From Microbacterium terrae (GTDB lineage: Bacteria; Actinomycetota; Actinomycetes; Actinomycetales; Microbacteriaceae), in assembly GCF_017831975.1 (NCBI RefSeq), contig NZ_JAFDSS010000001.1, forward strand, positions 1,736,001 to 1,800,000: a DNA stretch of 64,000 nt, read 5' to 3'. The notes under the pieces were generated by a model. It saw only the letters and a list, made by a program, of their open reading frames with translations. It was not told the DNA's origin and ran no database searches. Position 1 is the stretch's first letter. Every line of letters begins with the position of its first letter. Shown here in pieces: positions 61,862-64,000 of the stretch. The position numbers were made by a program, and so were the translations under genes.

Positions 61862-64000
<2,139 letters not shown>

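Overview
The window is GC-rich (roughly 70%) actinobacterial chromosome. The gene order recN–pyrG–NUDIX–xerD–parA–scpA–scpB–rluB–tyrA–cmk–der, the garA–ftsR–merR block, the DUF222/HNH gene and a dispersed GTCGTTGAGCGAGC…GAGACGAAACG repeat point to Microbacteriaceae, most likely Microbacterium or a close relative. That assignment is inferred from gene content, without a database search.

Layout. 1–10742: central metabolism and regulation, with pyruvate carboxylase (pyc), an orphan ParA-type ATPase, a PLP trans-sulfuration enzyme, two MerR-type regulators with the FHA protein GarA/OdhI, a Cys/Met-rich copper-storage-like protein divergent from a CopC-domain protein, and lipoamide dehydrogenase. 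10743–25805: a repeat-rich stretch with a GIY-YIG nuclease, a CYTH protein and glycogen phosphorylase; then a secreted rhamnogalacturonan lyase, membrane and hypothetical genes, a DUF222/HNH gene with a very clear promoter, and a secreted parallel-beta-helix protein. 25806–33346: assorted genes (aldo/keto reductase, L,D-transpeptidase, ArfB-like release factor, ABC exporter) and an orphan phage-lysin-like M23 peptidase.

33442–45483 is the most interesting block. A LacI-family regulator is divergent from a GPH-type sugar symporter, which is followed in the same direction by GH1, GH2, GH3, a six-hairpin glycosidase-like enzyme and an SDR dehydrogenase. None of these enzymes has a visible signal peptide, so glycosides are probably imported intact and trimmed in the cytoplasm. 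Two near-identical 14-bp palindromes lie between regulator and transporter. The GH3, the six-hairpin enzyme and the SDR share a ~65–78-residue module (ST[IL]xE[WL]xxHPV … ANxG), C-terminal in the two hydrolases and N-terminal in the SDR. I know no named function for it; it could be a docking module linking consecutive steps of the pathway.

45651–53573: an alcohol dehydrogenase, an XRE-type regulator divergent from a Bcr/CflA-like transporter and a cyclophilin-fold lipoprotein, tRNA-Pro(GGG), acetyltransferases, a lysoplasmalogenase-like protein, an S4 protein and a NUDIX–NYN fusion. 53688–64000: the conserved minus-strand chromosome-segregation and nucleotide operon, ending with a partial recN at the window edge.

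Window-wide patterns. Many genes have a TANNNT hexamer 6–8 nt before ATG/GTG and no Shine–Dalgarno, suggesting frequent leaderless transcripts. The hexamer GGATGC/GCATCC is conspicuous inside genes, where it goes with the otherwise uncommon GAT and GCA codons, and in terminator stems. A dispersed repeat sits mainly between convergent genes.
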